Positions 8,960-18,717 are shown, counted from the first letter of the stretch. The stretch is DNA of 64,000 bases from Mesorhizobium sp. M2A.F.Ca.ET.046.03.2.1 (GCF_003952425.1 NZ_CP034449.1:7242001-7306000); one strand, 5' to 3'. Translations and numbers: made by a program. The notes: generated by a model not told the origin, from the sequence alone.

Positions 8960-9082
8960 ATGGCCGCTGCGTTGACGCAAACGCTCTGGTCTATCGACGA
9001 CCTTTGCGAGAAGATGGACGCCGTTGCGCCGAAGCCGGGAAAGCGCGGTCCCCATAGGAAGCAGGAAAAGCGAGTTTCATGA
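8960..9082 (+). CDS. 40-aa basic ORF of unknown function, coupled to Imm8
   Basis: The peptide reads TLWSIDDLCEKMDAVAPKPG in its middle and ends with a Lys/Arg-rich tail. It starts 11 bp after the acetyltransferase stop and its stop overlaps the Imm8 start (ATGA). The tail resembles the Pro-Gly-Lys-Arg-rich ends of short ORFs near insertion sequences, but I cannot name a family. It may be a remnant that provides translational coupling for the next gene. Confidence 0.35.
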   Translation: MAAALTQTLWSIDDLCEKMDAVAPKPGKRGPHRKQEKRVS

Positions 9083-9441
9083 AAGCGGAGTATAAGGGTC
9101 ATAGGATTGTGGACGCCGATAAGCTCGCGTTCGATCTCTCCACATGGCGCCCGTCTGATCCAACTGATTTTTCGCTCACCATCGATTTTTATGCGGGAGA
9201 AGAGGGCAAAGAGGGCTCAGATGCCTTCACGGCCACGGTGTGTTCGCCGACATGGTTTCTTCGGTCCCACACAGAAGCAGTCTTTTCAGGTGAAAGCGTG
9301 ATCTTCATGCGGACCTTCGATCACACTCAACTGGAAGAATTTCTCATCGCTCGATGCGCTTCGGCCAAAGGCAATAGCTGGAAGGAGATAGCCTGTGAGC
9401 TTTCGCGGGTCGGGCTATGGGAATTCGAATACAAGCTCTGA
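9079..9441 (+). CDS. Imm8-like immunity protein
   Basis: This 120-residue protein is acidic to neutral. The segment DLSTWRPSDPTDFSLTIDFY, followed by AGEEGKEGSDAF and the Cys/Trp motif TVCSPTWF, is typical of the Imm8 family of polymorphic-toxin immunity proteins. Imm8 proteins bind and neutralise a cognate secreted nuclease-type toxin. No toxin, Rhs, contact-dependent-inhibition or type VI secretion gene lies near it. It therefore looks like an orphan immunity gene, possibly protecting against toxins of neighbouring strains. Base composition is visibly lower in GC than its neighbours, consistent with transfer. Confidence 0.7.
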   Translation: MKAEYKGHRIVDADKLAFDLSTWRPSDPTDFSLTIDFYAGEEGKEGSDAFTATVCSPTWFLRSHTEAVFSGESVIFMRTFDHTQLEEFLIARCASAKGNSWKEIACELSRVGLWEFEYKL

Positions 9442-9500
9442 ATTTCAAACTGGGAAACTACACGCTAGCGCGAATTTCGAACCAATCAATTAGATCGACA

Positions 9501-10253
9501 TCAAGCAGCAGCTCGCATGCGCAGCGCCTGCATGACGCTGTCCTCGAACGCGCCTGGCGCTCTGCCCGCTTCGGCCAGTTGCGCTGCATCCCAGCTTCGG
9601 TTCAGGCTGCCATCGGCCATCAGCACCGCGCGATTACAAAGCGCCGGCACGGCTTCCACCACATGGGTCGACACGATCACGGCGTGGCGGCCGCTCGCGC
9701 AAAGCGCGGTGATCACGCGTTTCACCTCCCAAGCGGCGACCGGATCGAGGCCGTTCAGCGTCTCGTCGAAAATCAGCAGCGGCGGCCGGCCGAGAAGCGC
9801 TGCGAGGATCGCGACCTTGGCTCGCGTGCCAAGCGAATATTCGGCGATCGGGCGATCCATCCAGCGGCCGAGTTCGAGCCGCTCCAGAAGGTCGGCGCCC
9901 GGCAGATCGGCACTCGGCAGATCGCCGGGCGCGGAGCCGCGGATCGAGGCGACGAGCTCGATATATTGGCGTCCCGACAGCGGCGCCGGCAATTCATGCG
10001 GCTCGATGGCGAGGCCGAAGCCGGCCTTGGCGCGCTCCGGCGCGGTGGCAAGCGCGATGCCGTCGATCGTCACGCTGCCGCCGAGCAACGGGATCTGGCC
10101 GGTGATCGCCCTGATGAGCGTCGACTTGCCCGAACCATTGGCGCCGAGCAGGCCGACTATATCGCCCCGGCGGAGCGAAAGATCGATGCCACGCACCACG
10201 GCGCGCCCGCGATAGCCGGCGCTGAGGCCGCTGACGGCGACGACTTCATCCAT
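9501..10253 (-). CDS. ABC transporter ATP-binding protein
   Basis: The 250-residue protein has Walker A GANGSGKST (residues ~37-45), a signature helix YSLGTRAK in place of LSGGQ, Walker B LLIFDET with NGLDP, and the switch His in VSTHVVE. It powers the membrane protein encoded just upstream, whose 3' end overlaps it by 8 bp. The unusual signature and the export-type pairing resemble small bacterial exporters of the ABC-2 class. The substrate is unknown. Confidence 0.9.
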   Translation of the reverse strand: MDEVVAVSGLSAGYRGRAVVRGIDLSLRRGDIVGLLGANGSGKSTLIRAITGQIPLLGGSVTIDGIALATAPERAKAGFGLAIEPHELPAPLSGRQYIELVASIRGSAPGDLPSADLPGADLLERLELGRWMDRPIAEYSLGTRAKVAILAALLGRPPLLIFDETLNGLDPVAAWEVKRVITALCASGRHAVIVSTHVVEAVPALCNRAVLMADGSLNRSWDAAQLAEAGRAPGAFEDSVMQALRMRAAA

Positions 10254-11397
10254 TGCGATACCTCTGTCGGGTTCGGTGCCACAGGAAAACCACCAGCGCC
10301 GCCAGGCCGATCAGCACGGTGCGTCCGTATTCGAGCGTTTCATAGCTGGCATAGGCGAGCGCGCTGGCGAAGCTCAACATGGCAACGAATGGCGCGTTGA
10401 GGAAATAGGCGCCGAACACCGCATAGGCGCCGTTCAGCACCAGCAGCCAGAGCCCGCCCGCTACCGGCACGGCCCATGCCGACGGCTCGGCGGCGAGCGC
10501 CGCGCCGGCCGGCAGCAGGAAGAAGGCGAGCGACAATTGCAGCGGCAGCTGCACCAGCCGCAGCCACACGCGCGTGAAGCCGATGGGCGCCGTGCGCAGG
10601 ACCGGCGAGCCGAGCGGCTGGCAGCGCAGGCTGAGCATGAAGACGAGAATGCCGCCCGCCAGGCCCGCAACCGCCGCCGGCCCGGCCGTGCGGCCGGCAA
10701 GGCTTGCCCATGCGCCAAGGATGGCCGCGGCCGCGAGCGGCAGACCGGCCGCGGCCAGCTTCCATGACGGCCGCAAATGGCCGCCCGGCAGTTTCCAGGC
10801 CCAGCTGGAAAGCCAGCGCGGGCGCGCTCGGTCGAGGCGGCGCAGCCACTGCCTTCCAACCGGCGCCGTCTCGCTCGCCGCCTCATCGAGGAGAAGACGT
10901 GGCCGCCGCAGACGCCAAAGGGCGGCCGTGCCGAAGCCCAGCGCAAACAGGACCGCCGCGCCCAGGCCCCAGGCCGCCGGCAACGGCTTTCCGATGACGG
11001 CGCAGGCGAAGCCGACCAAAACGGCAACCAGGACGCCCAGCGGCGCGAAGATCGCCAGCGTCGCCCTGCCGGCCATGTGGCGGCGCTGTCTGGAGCCAAG
11101 CGGCAGCGCCTTGAGGAAGGGCGCGAAAGCGCGTTCAAGGCAGAGCCTGGCGACCGCGTTGCCTGTGAGCGCCCCGAGCACGGCCAGGGTGAGCGGCAGG
11201 CTAAGAGTCCACAGGAGCTGGTCGTCCCGCAATTTCGGCGCCGCGGCATGCAGGGCAAGCACGATATCGGCGATCGCATAGGCCAGCAGCGCGCCGCCGC
11301 CGAGCCCGATCCAGGCGAGATCGCGGCACCGCATCGCCCGCAGGCCGAGGACCAGCTCGCGCCAGAGCAATATCAGGACAAGCCGGTCGTGCCGCAT
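10246..11397 (-). CDS. ABC exporter membrane subunit
   Basis: The 383-residue protein is mostly hydrophobic, with roughly nine predicted helices and very Ala/Leu-rich segments, for example near the N-terminus (LAWIGLGGGALLAYAIADIV). Arg-rich cytoplasmic loops lie between helices, and it has no ATP-binding motifs of its own. The 8-bp overlap with the following ATPase gene shows they form one transporter. The protein family beyond 'ABC-2-like permease' is not recognisable to me, and no cargo can be inferred. Confidence 0.7.
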   Translation of the reverse strand: MRHDRLVLILLWRELVLGLRAMRCRDLAWIGLGGGALLAYAIADIVLALHAAAPKLRDDQLLWTLSLPLTLAVLGALTGNAVARLCLERAFAPFLKALPLGSRQRRHMAGRATLAIFAPLGVLVAVLVGFACAVIGKPLPAAWGLGAAVLFALGFGTAALWRLRRPRLLLDEAASETAPVGRQWLRRLDRARPRWLSSWAWKLPGGHLRPSWKLAAAGLPLAAAAILGAWASLAGRTAGPAAVAGLAGGILVFMLSLRCQPLGSPVLRTAPIGFTRVWLRLVQLPLQLSLAFFLLPAGAALAAEPSAWAVPVAGGLWLLVLNGAYAVFGAYFLNAPFVAMLSFASALAYASYETLEYGRTVLIGLAALVVFLWHRTRQRYRNG

Positions 11398-11464
11398 TGG
11401 TTCGCCATCATGGTTCCGACACGGAAATAGGTCACGGCAATTGTGCCGCGAGTGGGGCGATGGC

Positions 11465-11863
11465 TCACCCGGCCGGCTTGGCGTTGACGTTCTTCATGGC
11501 GGCGAGCAGGTAGTCCTGCACCGTTGCCTGAAGGTTTGTAGTAGCGGCGCGCACCGCCGCCATCGCCTGCCTGACCGCCGCTTCGTCGAAGGGTCGGGCC
11601 TGCTCGGCCGCCGCAAGGTCGGCCCGCGCAGCGCGCAGCTGCCGCAGCGCCTCGAACGTGCGGCCGCGGTTGTCGCGCATGACCGCGCGGAACTCCTTGC
11701 GCACCTCCGGCGAGTAGGCGCCCGCGACCTCCGCCAGCAGCCCGCGCGCGACGGCCGCCTGGCGCAGGCCATGCGCGGCATAGCCGATGAAGAAGAAGTT
11801 GAGCGCGAGCGAAAGGGCAAGCACAACCAGTACCACCGCCCAGATCCATGAACGACCGGTCAT
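11465..11863 (-). CDS. Periplasmic heavy-metal-sensor-like protein (CpxP/CnrX-like)
   Basis: This 132-residue protein has one N-terminal membrane anchor (WIWAVVLVVLALSLALNFFF) followed by an all-helical Ala/Arg/Glu-rich periplasmic domain (LRQLRAARADLAAAEQ). This fits the periplasmic heavy-metal sensor / CpxP superfamily. ATG 11863 overlaps the stop of the upstream anti-sigma gene by ATGA, so it is the third gene of an ECF-sigma operon. The longer upstream frame belongs to the anti-sigma coding region. It may hold the anti-sigma protein inactive or sense envelope stress. This is inferred from CnrYXH-type systems. Confidence 0.65.
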   Translation of the reverse strand: MTGRSWIWAVVLVVLALSLALNFFFIGYAAHGLRQAAVARGLLAEVAGAYSPEVRKEFRAVMRDNRGRTFEALRQLRAARADLAAAEQARPFDEAAVRQAMAAVRAATTNLQATVQDYLLAAMKNVNAKPAG

Positions 11864-12300
11864 AGCGCGTCTCCCTCGCCCGCATCGCCGGCGATAGGCG
11901 GTCCACCGTCGTCGGGCAGTCTTGCGCCCGCGGCGAGCGCCAAGAGCTCGGAATCCTGCGACTGGTCCTGAAGACGCGCCACCTGGTAACCGGCGATTGT
12001 CGCGGTGACAAGCAAGGCCGCGGCGCAAGCGGCGATGCCGGCCGGCGCGACGAGGAAGCGCGGCAGCAGCGAAGGACGTGCCGCGCCGCGATCGATGCGC
12101 GCCAGCACCTTGCGCGCCAAGGCGCGGTCATCGCCCTCGACCAGCGCGGCCTGCCGCACGAGGCTGTCGAGCGCCGCGTCGGCGCCGGCATCGCCGTCAA
12201 GCGCCAGGAACGCCAGGGCCGGCCCTCTCAAGGCCGCCGGCCAGGCATTGACGTCGTCGCCGAAGCGGCGACGGTTGTTCTCGAATTCCTCGCGTGTCAT
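11860..12300 (-). CDS. Single-pass membrane protein, probable anti-sigma factor
   Basis: The 146-residue protein has a soluble N-terminal half (GDDVNAWPAALRGPALAFLA), one central helix (GIAACAAALLVTATIAGYQV) and a short acidic periplasmic tail. Its size, single TM and position directly after an ECF sigma gene (ATGA overlap at 12297-12300) mark it as the likely anti-sigma factor. No zinc-binding HxxxCxxC motif is present, so it is not a ZAS-domain protein. It should tether the sigma factor to the membrane until a signal arrives. Confidence 0.65.
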   Translation of the reverse strand: MTREEFENNRRRFGDDVNAWPAALRGPALAFLALDGDAGADAALDSLVRQAALVEGDDRALARKVLARIDRGAARPSLLPRFLVAPAGIAACAAALLVTATIAGYQVARLQDQSQDSELLALAAGARLPDDGGPPIAGDAGEGDAL

Positions 12301-12893
12301 GAGGACTTCCTTTCGCGGCCCGCGGCCGCATCTGCCAAATGATCCCTAAGCGCGCGGCGCCCGCGCACGAGCAACTGTTCGACCGAGCCGGCGCTGGCGC
12401 CCATCACCTCGGCGATCGCACCGATGTCAAGCTCGCCCACCGCCCTAAGAAGCAGCGCCATGCGCTGGCGCTCCGGCAGGCGCGACAGGCCATCGCGCAC
12501 GATCGCCAGCTCCTGCCTTGCCGCCGTCGCGGTCTCGGCATTCGCTTCAGGCGCGGCCGGCTCCTCTGCGATGTCGTCCAGGCCGAAGAAGTTGCGCAGC
12601 GCTCGGCGCCGGCGCTGGTCGATGCAGCGGTTGGCCGTGATCCGGTAGAGCCATGTCGAGGCGCGCGCCCTGCCGGGATCGAAGCGTGCGGCCTGTTTCC
12701 AGACGGTCACGAACACCTCCTGCACCACGTCCTCGGCATCGGCCGCATGACCGAGATAGCGCGTGGCGAATGTCCGCAGCCCACGGCCGTGACGGGCCAT
12801 GAGCGCGGACAAAGCCGCCTGGCTGCCCGCGGCGATGCGGGCCAGAAGCTCCTCGTCGCCACCGGCAGCTTCATCCCGCACGGCGGCGGGCAC
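12297..12893 (-). CDS. ECF-type RNA polymerase sigma factor
   Basis: This 198-residue sigma-70-family protein has region 2 (HAADAEDVVQEVFVTVWKQA, then ASTWLYRITANRCIDQRRR) and region 4 (LSRLPERQRMALLLRAVGEL, then IAEVMGASAGSVEQLLVRGR). The two are joined by an acidic Ala-rich linker, as in group-4 sigma factors. The start is GTG 12893 without a strong ribosome site. It begins the operon with the anti-sigma and periplasmic sensor-like genes. The secreted Ca2+-binding and BA14K genes immediately downstream could be targets, but no promoter motif was demonstrated. Confidence 0.88.
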   Translation of the reverse strand: MPAAVRDEAAGGDEELLARIAAGSQAALSALMARHGRGLRTFATRYLGHAADAEDVVQEVFVTVWKQAARFDPGRARASTWLYRITANRCIDQRRRRALRNFFGLDDIAEEPAAPEANAETATAARQELAIVRDGLSRLPERQRMALLLRAVGELDIGAIAEVMGASAGSVEQLLVRGRRALRDHLADAAAGRERKSS

Positions 12894-12984
12894 CGGTCGA
12901 GGAGCCTCCGGGGGCGAGGCAGAAATCCGCGACGATCCGGCTCGGGAGAAAAACGAATTCCGACGTCAAGTCCACCACCAGATG

Positions 12985-13368
12985 TCAGCGGCGCCAACGG
13001 CGGAAGCCGTGAACCGTGTTGCCGTTCGGGCCCGTGAAGCTGCCGACAGAACGGCCGCGAAACGGTCCGGCCGCGCTGTAGCGCTGACCTGAAACGGTCT
13101 TGCCGTTCGGCCCGGTGGCAGAATAGCTCCTGGAGCAGCGGTCAACAACGCCGGCCTTGCAGGTCGAGTTCGACGTGTAGGTGCCGCCATTCGGTCCGGT
13201 GCGCGTGGTCGAGCCGGTGTAGATATTGCCGTCCCGGTCGACGCTGCGGCTCAGTTCGCCGCCATGCGCGGTCTTGCGCGTCCATTCCTCGGCCGAGGCC
13301 GGGTAAGCGGCCGACCAGACGACCATCGCGCCAAGGCAAAGCAGCGGAAGTTTGAGTCTTGAAAGCAT
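12985..13368 (-). CDS. Secreted protein with GPNG repeats, unknown function
   Basis: The 127-residue protein has a signal peptide (LPLLCLGAMVVWSAAYPASA) and then four repeats of the type TGPNGxTYx/ATGPNGKTVSG/FTGPNGNTVHG. Two cysteines lie in NSTCKAGVVDRCSR. The repeats suggest a small extracellular beta-structure. ATG 13368 has AAGGAAA upstream at good spacing. It lies 28 bp downstream of the EF-hand gene and is probably cotranscribed with it. I recognise no named family. Confidence 0.7.
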   Translation of the reverse strand: MLSRLKLPLLCLGAMVVWSAAYPASAEEWTRKTAHGGELSRSVDRDGNIYTGSTTRTGPNGGTYTSNSTCKAGVVDRCSRSYSATGPNGKTVSGQRYSAAGPFRGRSVGSFTGPNGNTVHGFRRWRR

Positions 13369-13396
13369 GTCATTTCCTTTCTGGAAGGCAGGTTGG

Positions 13397-13831
13397 TCAA
13401 TTGGCATGAGCAGCCACGATCTTGCGGATCGCCGCGATCTCGTCGGCGGAGAGCCTGCCGTCGCCATTGCGGTCGGCGAGATCGAAGAGCGGCGTGCTGG
13501 CCTGGAACTCGTCCTCGGTGACCTTGCCGTCGCCATTCCTGTCCATGCGCCGCCAGCGATTGCCGAGGCGGGCCTCGGCTGCCAGGGCGCGGTCATCGAT
13601 GGCCTGGCGGGCGGTCTCGATCTCGTTCCCGTCGATGACGCCGTCGCCATTGCGGTCGAGCCTTTTGAAGAGGCGTTCGCGGGCGGCGAGCATCTCGTCC
13701 TTCGAGATCGCGCCGTCGCTATTGGTGTCGAGGCGCTGCAGGATGCGCTGGCCGGGCATGTCCTGCGCCGCGGTGGCGCAGACCGGAGCGAGCCCGAGAA
13801 GCAGACCCGCAAGGATTGCTGAGTGTTTCAT
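13397..13831 (-). CDS. Secreted EF-hand Ca2+-binding protein
   Basis: This 144-residue protein has a signal peptide ending near ATAA and four EF-hand loops: DTNSDGAISKDE, DRNGDGVIDGNE, DRNGDGKVTEDE and DRNGDGRLSADE. All four keep the calcium ligands at positions 1, 3, 5 and 12. It would bind Ca2+ in the periplasm or outside the cell. It heads an operon with the GPNG-repeat protein. A second EF-hand gene lies on the opposite strand 230 bp away, so the two may be old divergent duplicates. Confidence 0.88.
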   Translation of the reverse strand: MKHSAILAGLLLGLAPVCATAAQDMPGQRILQRLDTNSDGAISKDEMLAARERLFKRLDRNGDGVIDGNEIETARQAIDDRALAAEARLGNRWRRMDRNGDGKVTEDEFQASTPLFDLADRNGDGRLSADEIAAIRKIVAAHAN

Positions 13832-14063
13832 GGTTGGTCCTTTCGACTGTCACGTCGCGGGGGCGACTGTCGGCCAATACGCAGCCCGGTTCGTGCTCCT
13901 ACGCTCGGCAGGCGGATTTTTTCGCCGGCCGCCATGGCGCGGCGCCCCGTGCATCGAACCTTCCGAAAAATTCGCGGGCAGCGCGTAGGAGCCTTCGAAC
14001 TCGCGCGTAGGAGGCGCTGCAAGGACGGTCCGCGGCGGGCCGTCGATTACAGCGGAGACCCAG

Positions 14064-14455
14064 ATGACCAAGATTGTGACAGCCCTCGCCGGGCTGCTCC
14101 AGGGGCCCGGGAAGCGTTCCGGCGCATCGACACCAATGGCGACAGAAAGCTCGAATTCAGCGAGATCCAGGCAGCGCGGGCGCGGATGTTCGACCGGCTG
14201 GACGCCAACCACAATGGCGTGCTCGACCCCGACGAGGTGCGCGCGGCCGTAGCGCAGGTCAAGGCGAAGCGCGACATCCAGGCCGCGCGTTTCGCGGGGC
14301 TGCAGGCCGAGGCGAGCCGCATGGACCGCAACGGCGACGGCAAGATCTCGCGCGACGAATTCACGGCCGCCATTCCCGACCGGCTGCTGCAGGCGGACAC
14401 CGATGGCGACGGCGCGCTTTCGATTTCCGAACTGCGGGCGCTGAAGCGCCCGTGA
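14064..14455 (+). pseudogene. EF-hand protein with disrupted leader
   Basis: ATG 14064 opens a signal-peptide-like stretch (MTKIVTALAGLL) in one frame. The EF-hand body follows in another frame from about 14102. Three to four calcium loops are visible (DTNGDRKLEFSE, DANHNGVLDPDE, DRNGDGKISRDE, DTDGDGALSISE) ending at 14455. The leader is too short and out of frame, so a small deletion or indel near 14100 has separated them. Upstream in-frame codons (from 13823) are antisense shadow and not a credible N-terminus. If the sequence is correct the protein is not secreted. Confidence 0.65.
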
Positions 14456-14497
14456 TCCCCCGTGATCCCCAGTGACACACAACAAAGGAGAGAGACG

Positions 14498-14919
14498 ATG
14501 AAATGGATAGCGACGGCCTTTTGCGGCCTGGTGCTCGGCGCATCGATGCTGGCCTCGCCGGCCGAGGCCGTTCCAATCGTGCCCGCCCCGGCCAGGCATC
14601 CGTGACCAGCCAGGCGACGCCGGTCTGGTACCGGCGCGGCTTCTACGTCGTTGGCGGCGTCTATTACTACAACGGCTACCGTGGCTATTGGCGCGTGCGC
14701 CCCGGCTACCGCTACTACAATGGCTACTGGTTCCCGGCCGCCGCCTTCGCGGCCGGCGTGGCGGCCGCCACGGTCGCGCCACCCCCGCCCCCAGCGGCGC
14801 GCCTGGCGGCCGCCCATGTGCGCTGGTGCTATGACCGCTACCGCTCCTACCGCGCCTGGGACAACAGCTACCAGCCCTATGGCGGCCCTCGCCAGCAGTG
14901 CCTGTCGCCTTATAGTTGA
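14498..14919 (+). pseudogene. BA14K-family protein, frameshifted after the signal peptide
   Basis: ATG 14498, preceded by AAAGGAGAGAGACG, encodes a clear signal peptide (IATAFCGLVLGASMLASPAEA) but stops after VPAPARHP. In the next frame the BA14K domain continues to 14919, with Tyr/Gly-rich repeats (YYYNGYRGYW, YRYYNGYW), a TM-like Ala/Pro stretch and the hallmark WCYDRYRSYRAWDN ... PYGGPRQQCLSPYS. One missing base near 14590 (GGCCAGG) explains the break. The family is named for the Brucella 14-kDa immunoreactive protein. Its molecular role is poorly defined. Confidence 0.75.
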
Positions 14920-14961
14920 GCCGGGCGTACCGGCGCGGCGTGGACTCTGGGTGCATAAAAA

Positions 14962-14998
14962 AGCGCGTCGCGCCGAAAACGAGTTCGGGCGACGCGCT
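14962..14998. terminator. Long hairpin, T-tract on the minus strand
   Basis: Arms 14962-14977 and 14984-14998 pair over about 15 bp with one bulge and a six-base loop. Six A residues precede it, so a minus-strand transcript would read hairpin then U6. For plus-strand transcription it could still act as a barrier after the BA14K gene. The remaining intergenic DNA to 15236 shows nothing else that I can support. Confidence 0.5.
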
Positions 14999-15143
14999 AC
15001 AGCCTTTGTCCGATATTACCAAACGTCGGTGTGGGTGGTTCCGTCGGGTCCCCGAGGGAGTGGAGTCGGCTGGAACCACCCGCCCGCCTTGTGTCCTTCC
15101 CAAGACGGACCGACTATACGGCGCCGTCCTGCGGTTTCCTTGA

Positions 15144-16238
<1,095 letters not shown>

Positions 16239-16308
16239 GGCTCGAAGTCCTGAGGACTATTGAACGTCGGCGCGAAGGAACTCGGCGCCGACAGCTGGCA
16301 ATCAGCCC

Positions 16309-16938
16309 TCACCCGCCCGAATGCGGATCGATGCTGTAGGGATGCACCGGATAGCCAGGGCCGATCGCCTCGCCCACTCTTTCCACCCAGCCTTCTACCG
16401 CCGGATAATCGGCGAGGGAGAAACCGCAATCCTCAGCGCGGTGGCTGTAGGCATAGACGGCGATGTCGGCGATGGTGAGCGTATCGCCGACCAGGAAAGG
16501 CGTGTCGGCCAGGCTGCGCTCCAGCGCGCCAAGCGCTCGCACACCCGCCTCGCGCTTGCCGGCAACCAGCGCCTGGTTGCGCTCCAGCCGGCCGGTCAGG
16601 CTCCAGAAGCGCAGCGAGCCGATGACCGGCTCGACATAATACTGCTCGAAGAACAGCCACTGCATGACCTTGGCGCGGGCAAGCCGGTCCGTCGGCAGAT
16701 AGGGCGTGCCCTCGGCGACGAGGGTGAGGATTGCGTTGGACTCGGCGATCGCCTGGCCATTGTCCACGGCGAGCACCGGAACGGCGCCGGCCGGGTTGAG
16801 CTTCAGGAAAGCCTCCGTGCGGCTCTCGCCCTCGAAGATCGAGACCATGCGGGTTTCGTAAGCGATGCCGAGCAGGCCGAGCAGGACGCGGATCTTCCAG
16901 GCGTTTTGCGACGGGAGATAATCGTAGAGCATGAGCAT
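16309..16938 (-). CDS. Glutathione S-transferase family protein
   Basis: The 209-residue protein has an N-terminal thioredoxin fold (MLYDYLPSQNAWKIRVLLGL) with the glutathione-binding Pro in NPAGAVPVL and Glu-Ser in AIAESNAIL. An all-helical C-terminal domain follows, containing VGDTLTIADIAVYAY, the conserved N-capping box of GSTs. It would conjugate or reduce electrophiles with glutathione. ATG 16938 has GAGGGA upstream; a second ATG lies two codons inside. The frame reaching 16992 has no ribosome site. Confidence 0.9.
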   Translation of the reverse strand: MLMLYDYLPSQNAWKIRVLLGLLGIAYETRMVSIFEGESRTEAFLKLNPAGAVPVLAVDNGQAIAESNAILTLVAEGTPYLPTDRLARAKVMQWLFFEQYYVEPVIGSLRFWSLTGRLERNQALVAGKREAGVRALGALERSLADTPFLVGDTLTIADIAVYAYSHRAEDCGFSLADYPAVEGWVERVGEAIGPGYPVHPYSIDPHSGG

Positions 16939-17036
16939 GGCCGATCCCTCATTGGCAGCAATGGCTTCGCATGAGGTGGTCCGATGCGCCACCCGATTCA
17001 GGTGGCGGGGCTCAAAACACAGAAAGGTCTTGGCGA

Positions 17037-17086
17037 GGCCCCCCTCTCTGCCCTACTGGGCATCTCCCCCTCAAGGGGGGAGATTA
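17037..17086 (-). repeat. Family A repeat, copy A1
   Basis: This is a minus-orientation copy of the ~50-bp element whose core reads ATCTCCCCC...GGGGGAGAT followed by GTCCGGCAGGACAGAGGG. It pairs with A2 as an inverted repeat across a ~54-bp spacer containing CTTTCGCCAATCACC. Confidence 0.85.
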
Positions 17087-17140
17087 TATGTCATGTATGC
17101 TTTCGCCAATCACCAGCGCTGCAGGGAGACGGCCGTCGGA

Positions 17141-17195
17141 AGCTGCCAATCTCCCCCTTGAGGGGAAGATGTCCGGCAGGACAGAGAGGGGGGCG
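17141..17195 (+). repeat. Family A repeat, copy A2
   Basis: This is a plus-orientation copy of the same element, beginning AGCTGCCAATCTCCCCC. Together with A1 it forms a gene-less inverted pair just downstream of the flavin monooxygenase gene. Confidence 0.85.
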
Positions 17196-17230
17196 AAGGA
17201 ACCCGGCCTATCATGTTGGCCGCGACCTCC

Positions 17231-18326
17231 TCACCTCCCCGCAATATCCCTCGCCACTGCCTGCGCCTCGATGCCGATCTCGCGCAGCAGACCCGTGACG
17301 GGGTTGTAGAAGCCGACGAGATAGACGCCCAATTCGCTCGCCCGCGCGTTGACGCCGCTCTTGTCCGGTCTGAGCTCCGCCGGCAGGAAGGCGTCATAGG
17401 CCGGACGGTAGCCGGTGGCGAAAATGGCCGCGTCGAATCTTCTCCACGCCATCGACGAATGTCACGCCGTCTCCGGTGAAGCTTGCGATGTCCGGCGCGA
17501 TGCCGATCCGACCCTGCTTGATCGCCGCCACGGTGCCGATATCGATAACCGGAATGCGGCCGGCCTCGATGCCTTGCAGGATGCCTTGCTTGGGCCGCAC
17601 GATGCCGTATCGCTCCAGCCGGCCCAGCGCCCGGTCGAGGATCTTGGGGAACATCCAATCGTTCAGCGCCTGCGGCATGGTCCGGCTGGCGATGCCCACC
17701 ATCTGGATCGGCACGCCGAACAGCTGGCGCGGCACGATGTGGACGCCCTTGCGCACCGAGATGGTGGGGTGAGCGCCGCTTTCGGCCAGATCGAGCGCGA
17801 TCTCCGCGCCAGTATTGCCCATGCCGACGATCAGCACGTCCTTGCCGGCATAGGGCGCCGCTTCGGTGTAGGCGGCGCTGTGCAGCACCTTGCCCTTGAA
17901 ATCCTCGATGCCCGGGAAATCCGGCATGATCGGCTGGGCGTTGTTGCCGGTGGCGACGACGACCTTCCTGGCGCTGATCCCGCCGGCGTCCGTCTGGACC
18001 AGGAATTTTTCGCCCTCGCGGCGGATGGATTTGACCGTGACGCCGAAGCGCGGCTCAAGGCCGAAGCGCTCGGCATAGGCATCGAGATAGGCCACCACCT
18101 TTTCGCGCGGAACGTAGCGGGGATGGCTTTTCGGGAACGGCACGAAAGGCAGCGAGGAGAAGGATTTCACCGTGTGCAGATGCAGCCGCCGGTAATGCCG
18201 CCGCCAGGACGGCGCAACCTCATCAGCCTTTTCGAGAATAAGGAAATCGACGCCCGCCTGTTTGAGGCAGGCCGCGACGGCGAGCCCGGCAGGGCCGGCG
18301 CCGACAATGACGACATTGGTCTCCAA
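17231..18326 (-). pseudogene. Flavin-containing monooxygenase (YUCCA/TrkA-like), frameshifted
   Basis: The N-terminal part has the FAD motif VVIVGAGPAG, the FMO fingerprint region and the NADPH motif VLIVGMGNTGAEIALDLA. The first frame runs on to a stop at 17394. The conserved C-terminus (FDAAIFATGYRPAYDAFLPA ... YLVGFYNPVTGLLREIG) lies in another frame ending at 17231. The break is near 17437, at GAGAAGATTCGAC, and one extra A or two missing bases would explain it. TTG 18326 follows GGGAGG at proper spacing and is the likely start. Intact relatives hydroxylate small lipophilic substrates with NADPH and O2. Confidence 0.75.
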
Positions 18327-18495
18327 AACGCTTTTCCTCCCGCCAAAGCGGCAAAACCTATGACGGGAGGGGTTGGAGGGGCAAGTAGGGAGAAGCACCC
18401 ATGCTCCACCGCGTGGGATGGAGCGGGGCGCCCGGCGCCTCATCTTCGTGCATGAACGCCGCAGAGATGCATAAATCGCGATTTATTCGCGAGCG

Positions 18496-18717
18496 TCATA
18501 CTCGAAAGCGCCGTTCGGCGCCGCGGGAGAGCACGCAGATTTCGGCTTCGGTCAGCGTAATCTGATAGCGCTGTTTGGAATTCTTCGAGTAGATGTCGTC
18601 AGTAACAATCGAGACGGTCACATCGCCGTTCTCGTCGATCTGTACATCCTCGATCTGCAACGGCGCCGAGTATATGCATTTCGGTGATCCTGGCTTTCGC
18701 GCAGGCTGAGCAGACAA
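18496..18717 (-). CDS. Short hypothetical protein or gene fragment
   Basis: The C-terminal stretch (IEDVQIDENGDVTVSIVTDD ... RYQITLTEAEICVLSRGAER) has protein-like alternation of charged and hydrophobic residues. The upstream part of the frame does not, and only TTG start codons (18717 or 18723) are available. It may be a 5'-truncated gene. No family is recognised. Confidence 0.35.
   Translation of the reverse strand: MSAQPARKPGSPKCIYSAPLQIEDVQIDENGDVTVSIVTDDIYSKNSKQRYQITLTEAEICVLSRGAERRFRV

Noticed and set aside
13823..14101. Long N-terminal extension in frame with the second EF-hand protein
   Set aside because: The sequence is Arg-rich, antisense to the other EF-hand promoter region, and lacks a signal peptide; a separate ATG at 14064 gives a real leader in another frame.
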